Positions 63,954 to 64,000 of a DNA stretch of 64,000 nucleotides are shown here, in pieces (within the stretch, counting starts at the first letter, position 1; the number at the start of each line of letters is the position of its first letter). Origin of the DNA: Mesorhizobium norvegicum. GTDB lineage: Bacteria; Pseudomonadota; Alphaproteobacteria; Rhizobiales; Rhizobiaceae. The position numbers and the translations under genes were made by a program. The stretch spans positions 1-64,000 of the forward strand of contig NZ_SMYZ01000038.1 of the NCBI RefSeq assembly GCF_004919685.1, given 5' to 3'. The notes beneath the pieces were generated by a model. That model did no database searches, was not told the DNA's origin, and saw only the letters and a list, made by a program, of their open reading frames with translations.

Positions 63954-64000
63954 TTGGATCTCCATGCGAGCTGACTGAATTAATTTTGGCAGATGTCACT

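Noticed and set aside
1..64000. tRNA genes, rRNA, CRISPR arrays
   Set aside because: No cloverleaf-like sequence, rRNA stretch or regularly spaced repeat with unique spacers was recognised by eye; the only short tandem repeats are the three iterons.

Overview
The window reads as a GC-rich alphaproteobacterial chromosome of the order Rhizobiales, most likely Mesorhizobium or a close relative. This is judged from the gene content (imuA-imuB-dnaE2 mutagenesis cassette, MucR regulator, RepB-like ParB pairs, DUF736, a QseC/QseM/FseA/RdfS transfer-control module), not from any database search. No rRNA, tRNA, CRISPR array or complete insertion sequence was seen.

Layout. (1) 1-8.6 kb: the tail of an IS6-family transposase and two decayed pieces of amino-acid ABC ATPases flank a FAD amine oxidase. 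Then comes an Lrp/AsnC regulator divergent from threonine aldolase, SMP-30 lactonase, uronate-dehydrogenase-like and semialdehyde-dehydrogenase genes. (2) 9.0-14.2 kb: a complete, tightly overlapping branched-chain/amide ABC importer (livG-livF-livH-livM-substrate-binding protein) ending in a strong hairpin. (3) 14.3-18.6 kb: a second FAD oxidase, an NTF2-like protein, a frameshifted MHS-family MFS transporter and an M14-like N-deacylase. (4) 18.9-22.8 kb: a large serine recombinase translationally coupled to two different RepB/ParB-like proteins, probably a mobile module. (5) 23-32.8 kb: small genes, then the SOS mutagenesis operon imuA-imuB-dnaE2. LexA boxes (GAAC-N7-GAAC) lie before imuA and before a divergent 251-residue gene of unknown function.

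(6) 32.9-48.4 kb looks like a defence island. It holds a three-gene operon (SIR2-domain protein, 206-residue protein, SMC/SbcC-like ATPase with zinc hook), an SRAP (HMCES-type) protein, a CoiA-like nuclease, several hypotheticals, and a 1457-residue P-loop NTPase ending in a PD-(D/E)XK nuclease domain. (7) 48.7-62.7 kb is the control, replication and mobilisation backbone of an integrative and conjugative element (ICE) of the ICEMlSym type. It carries a plasmid-type ParB, HU, DUF736, MucR, DUF932, QseC, QseM, FseA (two frames joined by a +1 frameshift), the excisionase RdfS, RepA with iterons, DUF2840, the TraF peptidase, a second DUF736, a lytic transglycosylase and the relaxase. No integrase or type IV secretion genes are present, so the element must continue outside the window. 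The last gene is an SDR oxidoreductase.

How it fits together (inference): QseC/QseM form a bistable switch that restrains FseA; FseA turns on rdfS; RdfS allows excision; RepA/iterons and ParB maintain the excised circle; and TraF plus the relaxase start transfer. The putative defence genes beside this backbone could be ICE cargo. Three separate genes (MFS transporter, methyltransferase, 41.7-kb hypothetical) each carry a single-base frameshift, which may be decay or read error.
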